The notes beneath the pieces are model-generated. The model was not told where the DNA came from. It made no database searches and was given only the letters and a program-made list of their open reading frames with translations. A stretch of DNA of 64,000 bases from NCBI GenBank assembly GCA_032622095.1, contig CP136066.1, forward strand, positions 102,073,319 to 102,137,318, written 5' to 3'. This DNA is from Siphonodentalium dalli. Taxonomy: Eukaryota > Mollusca > Scaphopoda > Gadilida > Siphonodentaliidae. The translations under genes and the position numbers were made by a program. Below are positions 1-12,165 of the stretch, piece by piece; position 1 is the stretch's first letter; every line of letters starts with the position of its first letter.

Positions 1-195
1 TATGATGTGCTGTGACCTTACAAAACAATGTCATAATAGATGCCATGGCTTATAGAAAGTTGGTTTTAAACATTCCTGAGTTTGAGACACAAAGGACCGA
101 GTCGGCATCCCCAGTTAGACCTAGATTAAACGACCTGTTTAAACTTTGCATTTGTAGTAAAACCAAGATTTATTGACCGCGGGAACGACATTGCT
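1..195. other. No recognisable feature
   Basis: AT-rich sequence with only short chance reading frames. I see no repeat, exon signal or RNA gene here. Confidence 0.5.
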
Positions 196-1795
196 AGGGG
201 GTGTTTATACATTACCCGGCGAAGATCGCATTCGCTGTAGCCGGCAGCGATAACAATAGAGTGTTTATACTTCGCCGGATAAGAATTACGGCTATCCGGA
301 TACTCAGCTATTCGGTTTTCAACTTTTGGATAAAAATGATTTAGTACAAGCACCTGATTGTCGTGTGGATTCTAATTCGCTCTGCGGTTAAGTTAGATGT
401 TTATCTGGGGTCATGCCGTCATGGGTGATTTCCTTTCAACAATTAACTCGAACAATATTATTGTGCAATCGCTGATAGACCAGCCCGCTTTTCACCTGTG
501 TATATATTGGTCAGTGTGCCAGTTTGATTGTCTCTAATCAGCTGTCAGGTCGGTGGTCACGCACCTTGGTTATAAGCTATTATTATAAATACTAACCGAT
601 GATGGTACACGTACTCTGCATGTGCATGGTACATTTGTTGCGCATTCGAGGGAATTAATTCATGTACATGTATGTCCATATATATATATGGAAGAAATGG
701 GATGGCACGTTTCTGTGGATTCAAACTTAATGGACAATTAGTTCAATAATCTAAATCTGAGTGCGCCGTGGACATATTTACACAGGGACGGGTCTAGAGG
801 GCCTGATTTGGAGGTGTGGGACTGTTCATCTTTGGAATTTATCGACCGACCGTGGTTATGGCCAGGTGTGAGAATATTTTTTAATCTGAACCCTGAAAAT
901 TGCAAAATCCTAGCATCCAGCCTTAAGATTTCCAATTGTTGGACATTTTCCAAACTTGACGCACCTCTAATAAGGTTGGATCATTTCCAACTGATGGTCA
1001 TTTCAGTCCAACAATTTGGTAAAAAAATAAGCAAATGTTGCCTAAAGAAATCACCAATAACAAATTGTTGAAAATAAAACTACGAGAACAATTTCATCAT
1101 ATTGCTGATGTCAAATGTCCAACTATTGCCGTGTCAGGTATGAAATTTCCAGCTTTTGAATATTTTGATTAAAGTTGGGATGAGACACCCCGATCGCCAC
1201 GGCCCTATATACATGGGCATGGTGAACGCCCGAGTAAAATGAAAAACATATTTTATTGTATAATGTTCAAACGGAAAATGTGTCACATTTGATTCGCGAT
1301 GTTGAAACTTATATATATAATATAAAATCCAATCGGAATGATTAGACACCAATTTGTAGATGTATGCGACGAAAAGATCTCAAAACTGACAATGGCCATG
1401 CTTTTGGTGCGACACTCACTTCACAGGCCGTATGTGAAGTTTGTGAACCAAAACAAACCATTAACAATGTTTTTTAAATATCTATAAAATTACCAATATC
1501 AATACCTGAAAGTTTGAGTTGGATATTAATAATTTCGGCATTTCCATTTCTAAAAAGTTTCATTTCACTATACCGCCCAACCATATATCTAACAGGAAGC
1601 GGCTAGATGTTTATAGATGTACAGCAATATCGTATTGCAGTTCAGTGAGAACTAAAACGAAAACTATTAACAAGTAAAGGAGACACATGAATATATGCGT
1701 ATCTTCGCCGGCGATGTGTAAACACTCTGCCCAACCTTCGCCGGCTAACGGGTTCGCCGGGTAACGGCTTCACCGGCTATGTGCAAACGTCACCT
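196..1795. mobile_element. Putative non-autonomous TIR DNA element
   Basis: The left edge (GTGTTTATACATTACCCGGC, from 201) and the reverse complement of the right edge (GTTTGCACATAGCCGGTGAAG-like, ending about 1795) are similar. Each side has a second internal match, AGAGTGTTTAYAC followed by TCGCCGG, at about 258 on the left and 1705-1735 on the right (reverse strand). This gives roughly 110 bp of imperfect inverted CCGG-rich ends around 1.4 kb with no transposase-like frame. No clear target duplication is visible, so the exact ends and the superfamily are uncertain. Confidence 0.5.
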
Positions 1796-2190
1796 CAGAC
1801 AGGATCTCATGTGTGGCTTTGCTTTCCTTGTATGGTAAGACTGTATGTTCCCATCCGTTTGGAAGCCGTTCTTAATCAACTGGACCAGGCGTGTGACATT
1901 GGCTACCACTGTATAAGCCCCACCAAGACTGGGGCGTACCCTTAAAGGCAATACCTTTGATAGTTGGTTGATATGTCATACCCACGCTGGGTGGTGGTCG
2001 GCATGGTTCAAGAAAGTACAAATGCCATTAACAAAAGGATGAAATGTTCAACGCGAAGAACATCCAGAGGAATGTTACGTTGATGAGCTCTTGCATTCAG
2101 TTCAACATACTTTGGTACACCAAGTGATTTCTTGGTAACATCACCATTGCGACCATTTTCCTTCATGAGACATTAACTACTATATTCTAA
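1796..2190. other. No recognisable feature
   Basis: Unique-looking sequence between the TIR element and the Helitron-like element. No coding or repeat signal was found. Confidence 0.4.
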
Positions 2191-2344
2191 TCTCATATAT
2201 ATTTTGAAGACCTCTGTTTGTCTGTCTGTCTGTATGTCTGTCTGTCTGTATGTCATTTATACAAATCTACGATTCTTGACCGATCGGGACGAAACTTGGT
2301 ACGTACGTGTGTGTAGTTTGACCAGGCGGTCGACGTTGTCGTAT

Positions 2345-2696
2345 TGGCGAGCCCGTGCGGCGCCCGCTTCGCGCATGCACAGACGAGATCTCGGAAACGG
2401 TTGGAGCTATCGATTTGAAATTTGCTATGTGAATGTATCTTGCCCCGGATACGAATTTTATCGGGTCGCCGAGCCCGTGCGCGACGCCAGCTTCACGCAT
2501 GCGCAGACCAGATATCGGAAACGGGTGGAGCTATCGACTTGGAATTTGCTATGTGAATGTATCTTGCCCTGGATACGAATAATTTTATCGGGTCGCCGAG
2601 CCCGGGCGACGCCAGCTTCGCGCATGCACAGACGAGATCTCGGAAACAGGGGGAGCTATCGACTTGAAATTTGGTATGTGAATGTATATTGCCCCG
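2345..2696 (+). repeat. Helitron minisatellite, left block (about 3 units)
   Basis: Tandem units of about 120-127 bp containing GGATACGAATTTTATCGGGT, GCGCATGCRCAGACGAGATC and GAGCTATCGACTTGAAATTT. They are GC- and CpG-richer than their surroundings. The last unit stops at TTGCCCCG (2696) where the foldback element begins. Long reading frames across the block result from the repeat and are not genes. Confidence 0.85.
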
Positions 2697-4110
2697 TAGA
2701 GGAGCGGCCAAACGCCAAAAGTGGTCGGATACCCCTACCCTCGGTAGAACAAGTTGAAACCAACCTTTTCTGGAAAGTAAATATATATCATTTATGGAAA
2801 TGATTCTTGGCCTTGCCGGAATTGGTGGCAGCTATGTATGGTAAGACTATTTGTGGAGGTACCCTACCGAAAAATTAGCCTGTTTTCAGCGGTTGGCCAG
2901 CTATACACAATTGGTTAAAAGTTAAGCACATCACAAAAAACAGAACGTTTTATTTGTTATTATGGGGTACATGGTGATACTAGATTGGAACGTTCTTATT
3001 TCTTCTGGTTTGTTTGAGATTTCACGACGTCATGGTAGAGAATGTAACGTTATGCGTCAAAAAATCATGACGATTCAGAGAAACTGTCGCCCGTCAACTC
3101 TGGACAAAACTAGCACGCTGGATTGAGCTTATCTTATCATATATGTTCGGAAAGAATGGAGTATTTTCTACCCGCAGGTATTAAATTTATTACCCTATCC
3201 CTACAAATATTGTAATTAATTGAAAAAAACTTACCCCTCCCCCAATGTCATAAAATGCTGAGTACAGCCATCGCCTGGGATTGGATCCCAGAATGATAGA
3301 ATAGTGCGTAGTATTTCATTTTATTTCGTGTAGAACACACATAACAAATGTAAAATTCGAATTTCCAACCATATTCACCATTAGAAGAGTATCAAAATCC
3401 AAGATGGCGTCCAATATGGCCTTCAGTTTTTATTTTAAGACTCTGTGGAGCGACATACGAAAAATCCCGAAAAGGAAAGTCCCCAGTGGTAAAATCTATA
3501 TTATTGTAGTGACTACATAGAATAACATTTCATATCAAACATTAATTTGACCATTAATACATCTTTTCAATTGGTAAGCTAATAGGTAGAACTGTATCCC
3601 TCCATCCAATGTCATAAAATTCTAAATAAAGTTATCGACTGGGATTGGAACCACGAGTGATAGCATTATGCGCAGTATGTTGTTTTATTTAATGTACAAT
3701 ACACATACGAAGTGACAGGTATGAATTTCCATCCATATTCACTATTAGAAGAGTATGATACAACAACATGGCGTCCAATATGGCGTCCAATTTTAATTGT
3801 ACCACTTAGCGCGAACGCACATACAAACGAACTAAAATGGAACGTCCCCTGTGGCATATTGTATATCATTGAAGTGACCACATAGACGATATCTCATAGG
3901 GTACAGTAGTTTCACCGTCAGTCTATCTTATCAGTTGGAGAATAGTAAACAAAAACGTAATCAACACCCAGTCACAAACGTCCACATACATGTAATGGCG
4001 GCACTTGTGACTATAGTCCAGAATGCAAAGAATTAAGCAAATCGTTCGGAATTACTTTGTGTTGAATACAACGAAGAAACATAAAATGTAAAATTTGCAT
4101 CCTACATCAG
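2697..4110 (+). repeat. Left inverted arm of the foldback element
   Basis: This arm is the reverse complement of 6960-8415. Inside it, two diverged ~360-bp subunits start at about 3233 and 3598. Each opens with CCAATGTCATAAAAT and contains GGGATTGGA, GCGTCCAATATGGC and an AATG..ACATAGA segment. The distal ~450 bp (2750-3200) is the best conserved part between the arms. Confidence 0.8.
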
Positions 4111-6959
4111 GTTCCAAATGTCACACCATTAGCTATGACACAGGTGTGACGCCAGGATTAATACTGGATGGAAATTTGAATTTTGTTGAATGTTTAGGTT
4201 GTTTTGTTTAACAATTATCAGGAACTTCATATCAAATATTTGGAGAAAGACAAACCTACCAAAAATAAAAAAACACTTAGTGAAATTCCGAGAATGACTT
4301 AAATAGTTTAATTTGCCTAATCGTGTATCGTGTATCTCCAATGCACATTTGACTATTGTTTGACACATTTGATGTCATGTTGGGACGTTAAGTAAGTAAA
4401 GAATAAACAATATGTAGACAACTGGTAATAATAGAGGATGGTCATTGACCGTTACAAATAATCATGCACTCTATGCGGTACGAAGTGATGTTGTAATGTT
4501 CAATACTAACATATTACTATCATTAATATATTGTGATAGTCTTGAATGTGCAGTCCTCCTTAACATGTCCTTTTGAATTTTCACCAACATTTTCAGAGAG
4601 CCTTGCAACAGTTTTGGCCACATGAAACATTAAATAACAGAATCACCATCTGTTGTTTTATGCAGTAACGCAAAAAACAAAAATGGCATACATTTTGAAA
4701 TCCAGTAAATAAGATATCTGATCGATCTCTGGTTTTGCCAAAGTTGGATATGAGTCCACGAGCAATCAAAGTTCACACATCATAGTAACTACCTATTAAC
4801 GATACACGAAATTCATCATCGCACACACAAAATGCTCTTTAATGACATAACATGGGACCACAGTGTCCATATAATGCAATCAGCGTACAATGGTTTATAA
4901 ATAGGCGTTATAGTGATCGAGAGGTTGCTGCTTTGTATAATCGTTCGAGTTTCGGCTCTGCGTCAAACAAGAAAGCAACACCGCATACCTATGAACATAA
5001 GTTGTTCTCGCCATATGTTGCTTGATGTGCATGTTTTTCCGTACATTGATATTTTAGTCCAGACTAATTTGTGAGTTAAATGGGTGTGAATGTCAATCGG
5101 ATTCATATATGTTACAAATAGAAGATATTGAGTTTCCGGGCAAGACTAACTAAAATTCAATCTACTATATCTCCGGTGGATATCATATCTGTATTAGTTC
5201 TTAGGGACGTGAGTCCTGACTATACATGTATAGCAATCTATCATGCTAATACATTTTATTGATACATAGGTCATAGTGCGATAATCTCCATTGAACATGC
5301 ACATTGGTGTTGCATTTATGATTGCGGTTAGATTCTAATCATAATCACGCAACTCACAAGCAAACCAGAAAGTCACTAAACGTTTGTTTTATCCACGGTC
5401 CTTTTTAGTCTGGTGGCATTTGAAATGGATAAAATGGTAAGTAATGCAAATCTGTAGGCTATTAACACAATTGAAATGGCGACAGGCATAAGGCAATTCA
5501 CAATAGACACTCGTCATTAGTCTTGATATATAGATATCCAAATTGTGTTAACGGGTTGGTCTATGGCGACTAGGCCATATCACGACATACATTGTATTAT
5601 TATGGGTGGCGGAAAGACAGCGCCGATCTTACCGCGGAAGCAATATGTTCAGTCCATACATAAGCCACCTACCCCCAAACTGGCAAATATTCGAAAGTTG
5701 TTTTCACTTAACATGGATCTCATAACAGTGTTACTGATCGGGATTTATAACACCTTCGTCGTCGATCTGGTGTGTTATGGGGATACACGTAACTGAGTGT
5801 AAGTCAATGTGATGTAATCAACTAAAAATCACTGGTGTATAGTGTTGTGTTCTTGTTCACCCAAAATAGTCATTTTTGTTTCTCAAGAAAACCTGGACAT
5901 GCCATACTCAAGTGCCCATTGCTGTGAATGCATAGAATCACATTGTATGACTCATTAAATGAAAATATGGGAATAATAATTTTATTTCTCAGATCCATCT
6001 GTCTCTATGTTAATGTCGTCACTGGAGTCATGTTTAACCTTTAGTCACTGAACGTTAATTGAATGGTAAGCCATCAGAGCCATGTAATTTTTATGATTGA
6101 TAAAAGCAAATTAGGCTCATCTCTATGAAGATAACATATGTGTTAATGTTATTCTATTCCAAAATAGTATTATTGAAAAGTTAACTTATCGACTATCGGC
6201 ACCAGAGCAAACCATTTGAACGGTTGTTGAAAACAACTGGCACTTCAACAACAAATCCAGCGCAAAGCATCACAAAATGAAGTCTTTTTTTCTGGCTATT
6301 GTACTTCTTCGCAAAATTGAAATGACATCTAAATTATGGGATGCCATCTTGTATTTTGAGATCCATCTTATAGCGAGTGTGGTTCTAACATACTTATGTC
6401 GCACTAAACGATACGATACGATTTATTTGCATAAACACCAATATGCTAACAATACAATTCATAATAATACAATAAACAATTAATAGTAAAAACAAATACA
6501 TGCGAACACTAAATTACATCTACAACTGCGCATTTGTTGTTTTATTCTTGGTTAGGATTCTCAGAGATACCTTTGTGCACATTGTTTTAACTTTCGATAT
6601 GAGGAATGTTGAGTTTTGTGTTTATTATTTCGCAAATTAAAAGATATGTTGATAACAGAACTACTACTTCATATGACTATTGTAATGAAATGAATGTGAT
6701 GAATCGACACAATATACATGTATATACTACTGGATACGTCATTTGTCCTGATTTCCCGTATTTGTTTTCACGAAGTGTTATAAATTCGAGACATGACAAA
6801 GCTCGTCTGATTTTTTGTTTCTATAGTTGACCACCACATTTTGGTCTCCGTCATCACGCAAACAATAAATTGCCATGTAATAATGGAAACATACACATAA
6901 GTAATAACACATGAGACGTTTATTTGCCCGCATATCGTACTAGTTGTTTACAAAGTGTT
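4111..6959. other. Spacer of the foldback element
   Basis: About 2.8 kb without an inverted partner. It contains one candidate reading frame (5563-5796) and a TATA-like stretch (TTTATAAATAGGCG, about 4893). No transposase, integrase or recombinase motif could be read in the translations. Confidence 0.5.
5563..5796 (+). CDS. Hypothetical small membrane-type ORF in the foldback spacer
   Basis: An ATG-initiated frame of 77 codons, higher in GC than the surrounding spacer. It begins MATRPYHDIHCIIMGGGKTA and has a hydrophobic segment (MDLITVLLIGIYNTFVVDLV, about residues 47-66) near the C-terminus. I do not recognise the protein. A frame of this size can occur by chance in this composition, and no splice or polyadenylation signal supports it. 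Its interest lies only in its position as possible cargo of the foldback element. Confidence 0.18.
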   Translation: MATRPYHDIHCIIMGGGKTAPILPRKQYVQSIHKPPTPKLANIRKLFSLNMDLITVLLIGIYNTFVVDLVCYGDTRN

Positions 6960-8415
6960 GACATTAAACTTAAATGCCATATTGGCCGCCATTATGGCGC
7001 AATAGTGGGTGTGACTTCAAACTTGTTGTTTCTTTATCGTATTCAGCACAATTGAAATCCAAAATGTATGCTCATTTCTTTTTGGCCTGTACTACAATCC
7101 ACAGTGGCCCATTTGTGTGGAAGTTTGTGACTGTAGGGGTGATCAAGTTTTTGTCTAATTATTTCATCAATTGATAATAAAGATCAATGCTGAATCTAAT
7201 GTTTCATATGAAATGTTCTATGTAGTCAGTATAATTATATATAATATACCACTGGGGACATTTCTTTTCTGAATTTGTCGTATGTCCGTTCACTAAGTCT
7301 TGAATTTAAAATTGGCCGCCATATTGAACGCCATCTTCGATTATGATACTATTTTAATAACTAACAAATTTGGATGGCAATTTCTCTGGCCAATTTGCAT
7401 GTGTATTCTACATTTAATAAAACAAATTACTGCGCATTATGCGATCATTCGTGGTTCCAATCCCAAGCGACAACTTTGGTTCGAATTTTATGACATTGAA
7501 CGGCGGAATAAATGTTTTACTTTTATTTTTCCAATTGATAAGATGTATTATTGGTGAAACTAATGTTTCATATGAAATACTATTCTATATGGTCATTAAA
7601 ATAATATACATTTTCCCACTTGGGACGTTCCTTTTCAGGATTTTTCGTATGTCGCTTCACTAAGTCTTAAAATAAAAACTGAATGCCATATTGGACGCCA
7701 TCTTGGAGTTTGATACTTATCTAATAGTGAATATGGTTGGAAATTTGCATTTTACACTTGTTATGTGTGTTCTACACTAAGTAAAAGTAAATACTACGCA
7801 CTATTCTATCATTCTGGGATCCAATCCCCGGCGATGGCTATATTTAGCATTTTATGACATTGGGGGAGGGTTAAGTTTTTGCCTATTATTGCTAAATTGG
7901 TAGGGTCAGGAAAATAAACTTAATACCTCCGGGTAGAAAATTCTCCATTCTTTCCAAACATATATGATAAGATAAGCTCAATCCAGCGTGCTAGTTTTGT
8001 ACAGAGTTGACGGGCGACAGTTTCTCTGAGTCGTCATGATGTTTTGACGCATAACGTTACATTCTCCACCATGACGTCGTGAAATCTCAAACAAACCAGA
8101 AAAAATAACAACGCTCCGATCTAGTATCACCATGTACCCCATAATAACAAATAGAACATTCTGTTTTTGGTGATGTGCTTAACTTTTAACCAATTGTGTA
8201 TAGCTGGCCAACCGCTGAAAACAGGCTTATTTTTCGGTAGGTACCTTCACAAATAGTCTTGCCATACATAGCTGCCACCAATTCCGGCAAGGCCAAGACT
8301 CATTTTCATAAATGATATATATATACCTTTCAGAAAAAGTTGGTTTCAACTTGTTCTACCGAGGGTAGGGGTATCTCGAAAACTAAGGCCCTTTTTGGAT
8401 TTGGCCGCTCCTCTA
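6960..8415 (-). repeat. Right inverted arm of the foldback element
   Basis: Reverse complement of 2697-4110, with scattered substitutions and small indels. The ~360-bp subunits recur here on the minus strand: one runs down from about 7866 and another from about 7498, each with CCAATGTCATAAAAT or its equivalent and the ACATACGAAAAATCC segment. Arm divergence is visible by eye, so the element is not brand new. Confidence 0.8.
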
Positions 8416-9010
8416 CCGGATACGAATTTTATCGGGTCGCCGAGCCTGTGCGACGCCAGCTTCGCGCATGCGCAGACGAGATCTCGGAAACGGGTGGAGC
8501 TATCGACTTGAAATTTGGTATGTGAATATCTTGCCCCGGATACGAATTTTATCGGGTCGCCGAGCCGTGCGACGCCAGCTTCGCGCATGCGCAGACGAGA
8601 TCTCGGAAACGGGTGGAGCTATCGACTTGAAATTTGCTATGTGAATGTATCTTGCCCCGGATACGAGTAATTTTATCGGGTCGCCGAGCCCGTGCGACGC
8701 CAGCTTCGCGCATGCACAGACGAGATCTCGGAAACAGGGGGAGCTATCGACTTGAAATTCGGTATGTGAATGTATCTTGCCCCGGATACGAATTTTATCG
8801 GGTCGCCGAGCCCGTGCGACGCCAGCTTCGCGCATGCGCAGACGAGATCTCGGAAACGGGTGGAGCTATCGACTTGAAATTTGGTATGTGAATATCTTGC
8901 CCCGGATACGAATTTTATCGGGTCGCCGAGCCCGTGCGACGCCAGCTTCGCGCATGCGCAGACCAGATCTCGGAAACGGGTAGAGCTATCGACTTGAAAT
9001 TTGGTTTTTG
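8416..9010 (+). repeat. Helitron minisatellite, right block (5 units)
   Basis: Five units of about 116-125 bp in the same orientation and register as the left block, starting near 8416, 8536, 8657, 8781 and 8902. The last unit runs directly into the 3' hairpin and CTAG. Because the register continues across the foldback insertion, the two blocks were one array of about eight units. Confidence 0.88.
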
Positions 9011-9043
9011 AATAGCCCGGACAACGTCGGGCTCATCGGCTAG

Positions 9044-10149
9044 TCTTATATATAAAGCAATATGATCATAAAGGTCGCGTTCCCCAACGTCCACAGACGT
9101 TGCCATCGAGACTATAAATTGTTCTTTAAATACATAGTGAAATAAATGCACCAGAGTTCCTGACATTTTCTTGAATAATACCGCCCACATACTGACACTA
9201 ACCCTGAGAGAGGATAACAAAAACGCATACATTCATGCTATAAAGACATTATCCTTAGTCCATCCGACTGTTTTGAGGGAGGCTAGCTATAGCATAGCAT
9301 TATCAAGACAAAATTGTACGTCTGGTCAAGTTGGATCAGAACGGCTTCGAAATGGATGTGGAAATACAATCTTACCACACAAAAAAAAAAACCCGACACG
9401 CATGACATTCTATATCTTAAACATGTACCAGGTGTAGGGATGGTGTATACCGTGGCCCATTTCATTCCCACTATCATGGCGCATGTCCACAAACTAGCAC
9501 CGCGAGTATTGTTCTTCTCTGCTGGGAAATATTCGACGAGACAACTGTGGGACGTCACACAGTTTGCTTCCGATCATGGTCAAGAAGTGTGGGTAGTCGG
9601 TACACTATGGTATTCTCCTTAGCAGATAGACATCTGTCCAAGGGAATGAGACAGTTAGCAACCGTCGAAACACTGTCGAAGTTGTCCACGTATGCCAATG
9701 CGTTCGCTGAGTTTGTGAGTTGACGAACCATCTATTGAGAAGTGACTGGCTAACTGGTTCGCCAGGTGTACATGCCGTTATCCCCGTGGGGTATGAGACA
9801 CATACATAGAGATGACATTCTGTAAGCTTGTATACTCATCGACCATATGCCTTCCTAGTTCAAGATGACGCACAAATTCCATATTTAGCATTTATTTAAA
9901 ATCGTAATCTAGACACCGGAAAAATGAATTGTATGAAACGTTATGATTAGAGGGACCCTTCTCCCAGGAAGTGGTGAATACTTTGTCGGTGTGAGTGGCC
10001 TATATTTATCAGACAAAGAAATGGAAGCTGGTCCAGATAATTATGGACGTGACGTGGCAAATCAGAATCTGTTATCAGATAATTGTTCTGATATGACTAT
10101 TCGGCGCACCTACGGTTACGACCATTATCGGCGCTAAGTGGAGAATGGA
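9044..10149. other. Unassigned region with a marginal ORF
   Basis: This region has somewhat higher GC. A 102-codon frame (9314-9622, +) includes HVPGVGMVYTVAHFIPTIMA. I do not recognise it and see no exon boundaries. A second frame at 9943-10137 is likewise unrecognised. These may be decayed pieces of an older gene or element. Confidence 0.3.
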
Positions 10150-10669
10150 TTTCGAAATGCCACATCGCGATATTAATTGGAGACGAATACCACTTTGTAA
10201 TTACATGTTCACAACTTAATGATATCCGAATCAAATATATCCCGGATTATTACTGGAAATATCCCAGCAAAGAAAAGTTATATAGACTTCTATCGATTGA
10301 AAATATTAGTATATTGCGGAGATTGTCATTAAGTGTACCTTTAAGGAATTGCACAAAATCTGAGACACTGAATACCCCACCCGCCTGGGCAAAAAACTCC
10401 CCATTTCAAAACACTTCCCATTTGTTAAGACCGGGGGTAAATATAACTGTTGTTCCCCTGTAGTATTCGGTGTGGGTGACAAAATGGGAATGGGCGTGCC
10501 TTCGCGTGCGGGATTGAGATATATAAATATGATATATTATTATGGCAGTGGCATGAGTATAAGATTATAGCCACTATATAGTTTCCTGTTATTGTACATA
10601 TATGTATATATATTTTGCATGTTCTGTGTTAAATCATAGCTTTTGCAATAAACTGATTGATTGATTGAC
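10150..10669 (+). mobile_element. Truncated LINE: ORF2 C-terminus and 3' tail
   Basis: The plus strand near 10170-10340 translates to GDEYHFVITCSQLNDIRIKY followed by SKEKLYRLLS and an ILRRLS motif. This is the C-terminal region seen after the reverse transcriptase in many invertebrate non-LTR retrotransposons (zinc-knuckle-like C..C..DEYHF...C). The same layout, with different residues, is seen on the minus strand at 48594-48992. The copy ends in CAATAAACTGATTGATTGAT at 10649-10669, a typical LINE 3' end with a short tandem tail. It lacks the endonuclease and RT domains and is frameshifted upstream, so it is dead. Confidence 0.7.
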
Positions 10670-11515
10670 TTGGTCCAAAACAGTATCATTCCAACCGATA
10701 TCCCAAGCTGTTGTGGACCGAGAATATTTGCATGGTCTTAGCGAGATTCTGCTGTTTCTGCTTACCATCGTTTCTATGCGTTTCGTTTCCTGTTGATATA
10801 TCGTCCACAACGTTACTTGTGAGTCACACTGCATGCCTATTCGTCCACTTCCAAACCTTCGTCGCCCCTTTCTTGGGCAGCTCAAGGCAAACCATCTACC
10901 ACCCTCTGTGTTGGCTCAATCATATAATCATCCACAACAGTGTTAGTGCAGAAATGTCTGAGAACACAAAGCGCTGGCTGAAATAGATCGCTCGGCTGTA
11001 AGTGCCAACCTCCAATATATCAAATAAAGAGCGTTACTTTGAATGCCTGCGCCTTCTAATAAAGAGTGTTTTAGATAGTTGCATTGTATTACATCTTACT
11101 GACAATCGAATTCAATTATACTTACGTTTGTAGCATGATTTACGTACTCTGACCTAGCCAAAGGTGCAAAATATATAGGTGGGTCGAAAAACAATATCTG
11201 AATAAAACTGATAAAATTTGTCTCCAGTAAAATATGATCCCCCATATTTTGATCCAGGGGACAAGATATATCATATATTGTTATTATGATATGAAATACT
11301 AGTAGGTATTGTTCAACAATAGCACACAATATGCCTGATACCTAACCCTACTCCATCTAGAAAATCACGAAGTTTGCCATTTCGGGTACCTGCAAATAAT
11401 AGCCGATTTAGAAGAATTGCACACAGATCTCGAAGTGGACTTTTGATATGTTGTGTTTGTAATGGTGTACTGATTCGAAAAATATTAAAACAAATTATGT
11501 ACATATTATGTCTAG
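10670..11515. other. No recognisable gene
   Basis: Only chance frames. It contains two copies of the recurring AATAAAGAGYGTT motif (about 11024 and 11058). Confidence 0.4.
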
Positions 11516-11519
11516 GTCA

Positions 11520-11840
11520 AAACCTATTTTGCTTTCGTCGTCATCGTCAGTAGCATTATCCGCGGCACCATCGTTCTCTTATACATCGACGTCGTCCTTA
11601 TCATTGGCCTTGTTCTCGATGTCATTGCCATCATTTCATCGTCATCATCGTCGTCGTATTCGTCGTCAATTTCGGCTACATAATCTCCGTCGCCGTAGCC
11701 ATCATTCTCATTATCATCATCATTATTATCATCTTGATCATCGTCACCTCAACATCATCTTCAACATCATGCATAACCAGCACAAACATCGTCATCATCG
11801 CCATCCCCATCCTCATCACTACCATAATTCATCGTCGTCG
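11520..11840. repeat. Low-complexity (TCR/CAT)-rich tract
   Basis: An irregular trinucleotide-rich tract built from TCG, TCA and CAT steps. It yields a spurious Ser/His-rich frame of 131 codons. The abrupt change in amino-acid composition and lack of any domain argue against coding. Confidence 0.75.
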
Positions 11841-11861
11841 CACTTGAATATGGTACATGCG

Positions 11862-12157
11862 ATTTCGGAGGTTGTGGACATTGGACAAGTTAGGGTCGTG
11901 TAAATAACAGACGATGAGTGTCTGATCACTCTGAAGACCAGATTACCAACCAAATCCCTCATAACAGGCGGCTTCAAGATGTGTGGCAAACTGGTAAGAT
12001 CTGCAGTGCAGATGTAGATGGAAACACCACAGTAGTGACCATCTTGGACGTCCCTGTCCAAATGGAAGACTCCACTATTATAAGATCTTTGTCAGAATAC
12101 GGAAGCGTATTGGACGACAGTTTCAAATTGGGGACAGTAGCAGACTCAAAAATTTAA
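11862..12157 (+). pseudogene. LINE ORF1 (gag-like) fragment with frameshift
   Basis: One frame reads ITDDECLITLKTRLPTKSLI and then is lost. A shifted frame continues as DGNTTVVTILDVPVQMEDST and RSLSEYGSVLDD. The pattern (strand, short loop, T-V-x-V-x-D-V-P, then L-S-x-Y-G-x-V) matches the RRM-like/gag-like ORF1 proteins of invertebrate LINEs. There is an in-frame stop just upstream (TAA at about 11901) and a frameshift near 12008, so this is a decayed fragment. Its family assignment is from memory of the pattern, not from an alignment. Confidence 0.5.
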
Positions 12158-12165
12158 AACGGAAA

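Larger units (their letters stand above)
2697..8415. mobile_element. 5.7-kb foldback (long inverted repeat) element
   Basis: The ends are perfect inverted repeats: TAGAGGAGCGGCCAA at 2697 and its complement ending at 8415. CCG lies on both outer sides (2694-2696 and 8416-8418). Removing the element and one CCG restores the minisatellite sequence GCCCCGGATACG, so the boundaries and the 3-bp target duplication are well supported. The inverted arms run from 2697 to about 4100 and from about 6960 to 8415, with a spacer between. No transposase is recognised. It is either non-autonomous or carries an unfamiliar enzyme; the superfamily is unassigned. Confidence 0.8.
2191..9043 (+). mobile_element. 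Helitron-like element (HINE), split by a nested insertion
   Basis: The 5' end is TC at 2191 (TCTCATATATATTTTGAAGA), preceded by A. The 3' end is CTAG at 9040-9043, followed by T and preceded by a GC-rich hairpin at about 9013-9032 (AGCCCGGAC, short loop, GTCGGGCT). Insertion between A and T, no terminal inverted repeats, a 5' TC and a 3' hairpin plus CTRR are the established Helitron signature. Two further elements at 41953 and 42799 share the same 5' end, and the second also shares the 3' hairpin. The body is a tandem minisatellite, as in bivalve HINE/pearl elements. No Rep/helicase gene is present, so it is non-autonomous. Without the 5719-bp nested element it would be about 1.13 kb. Confidence 0.75.

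Noticed and set aside
2204..2803. 199-codon open frame
   Set aside because: It is made of the ~120-bp minisatellite and crosses the boundary into the foldback element.
7440..7475. tRNA T-arm/B-box-like GGTTCCAATCCC in the foldback subrepeats
   Set aside because: No matching A box, anticodon arm or acceptor stem could be assembled; a SINE head is not supported.
9314..9622. 102-codon plus-strand frame
   Set aside because: Unrecognised, no splice signals, and contains an A-run that makes the frame fragile; left as unassigned.
11508..11903. 131-codon Ser/His-rich frame
   Set aside because: Product of a TCG/CAT low-complexity tract; no gene signals.
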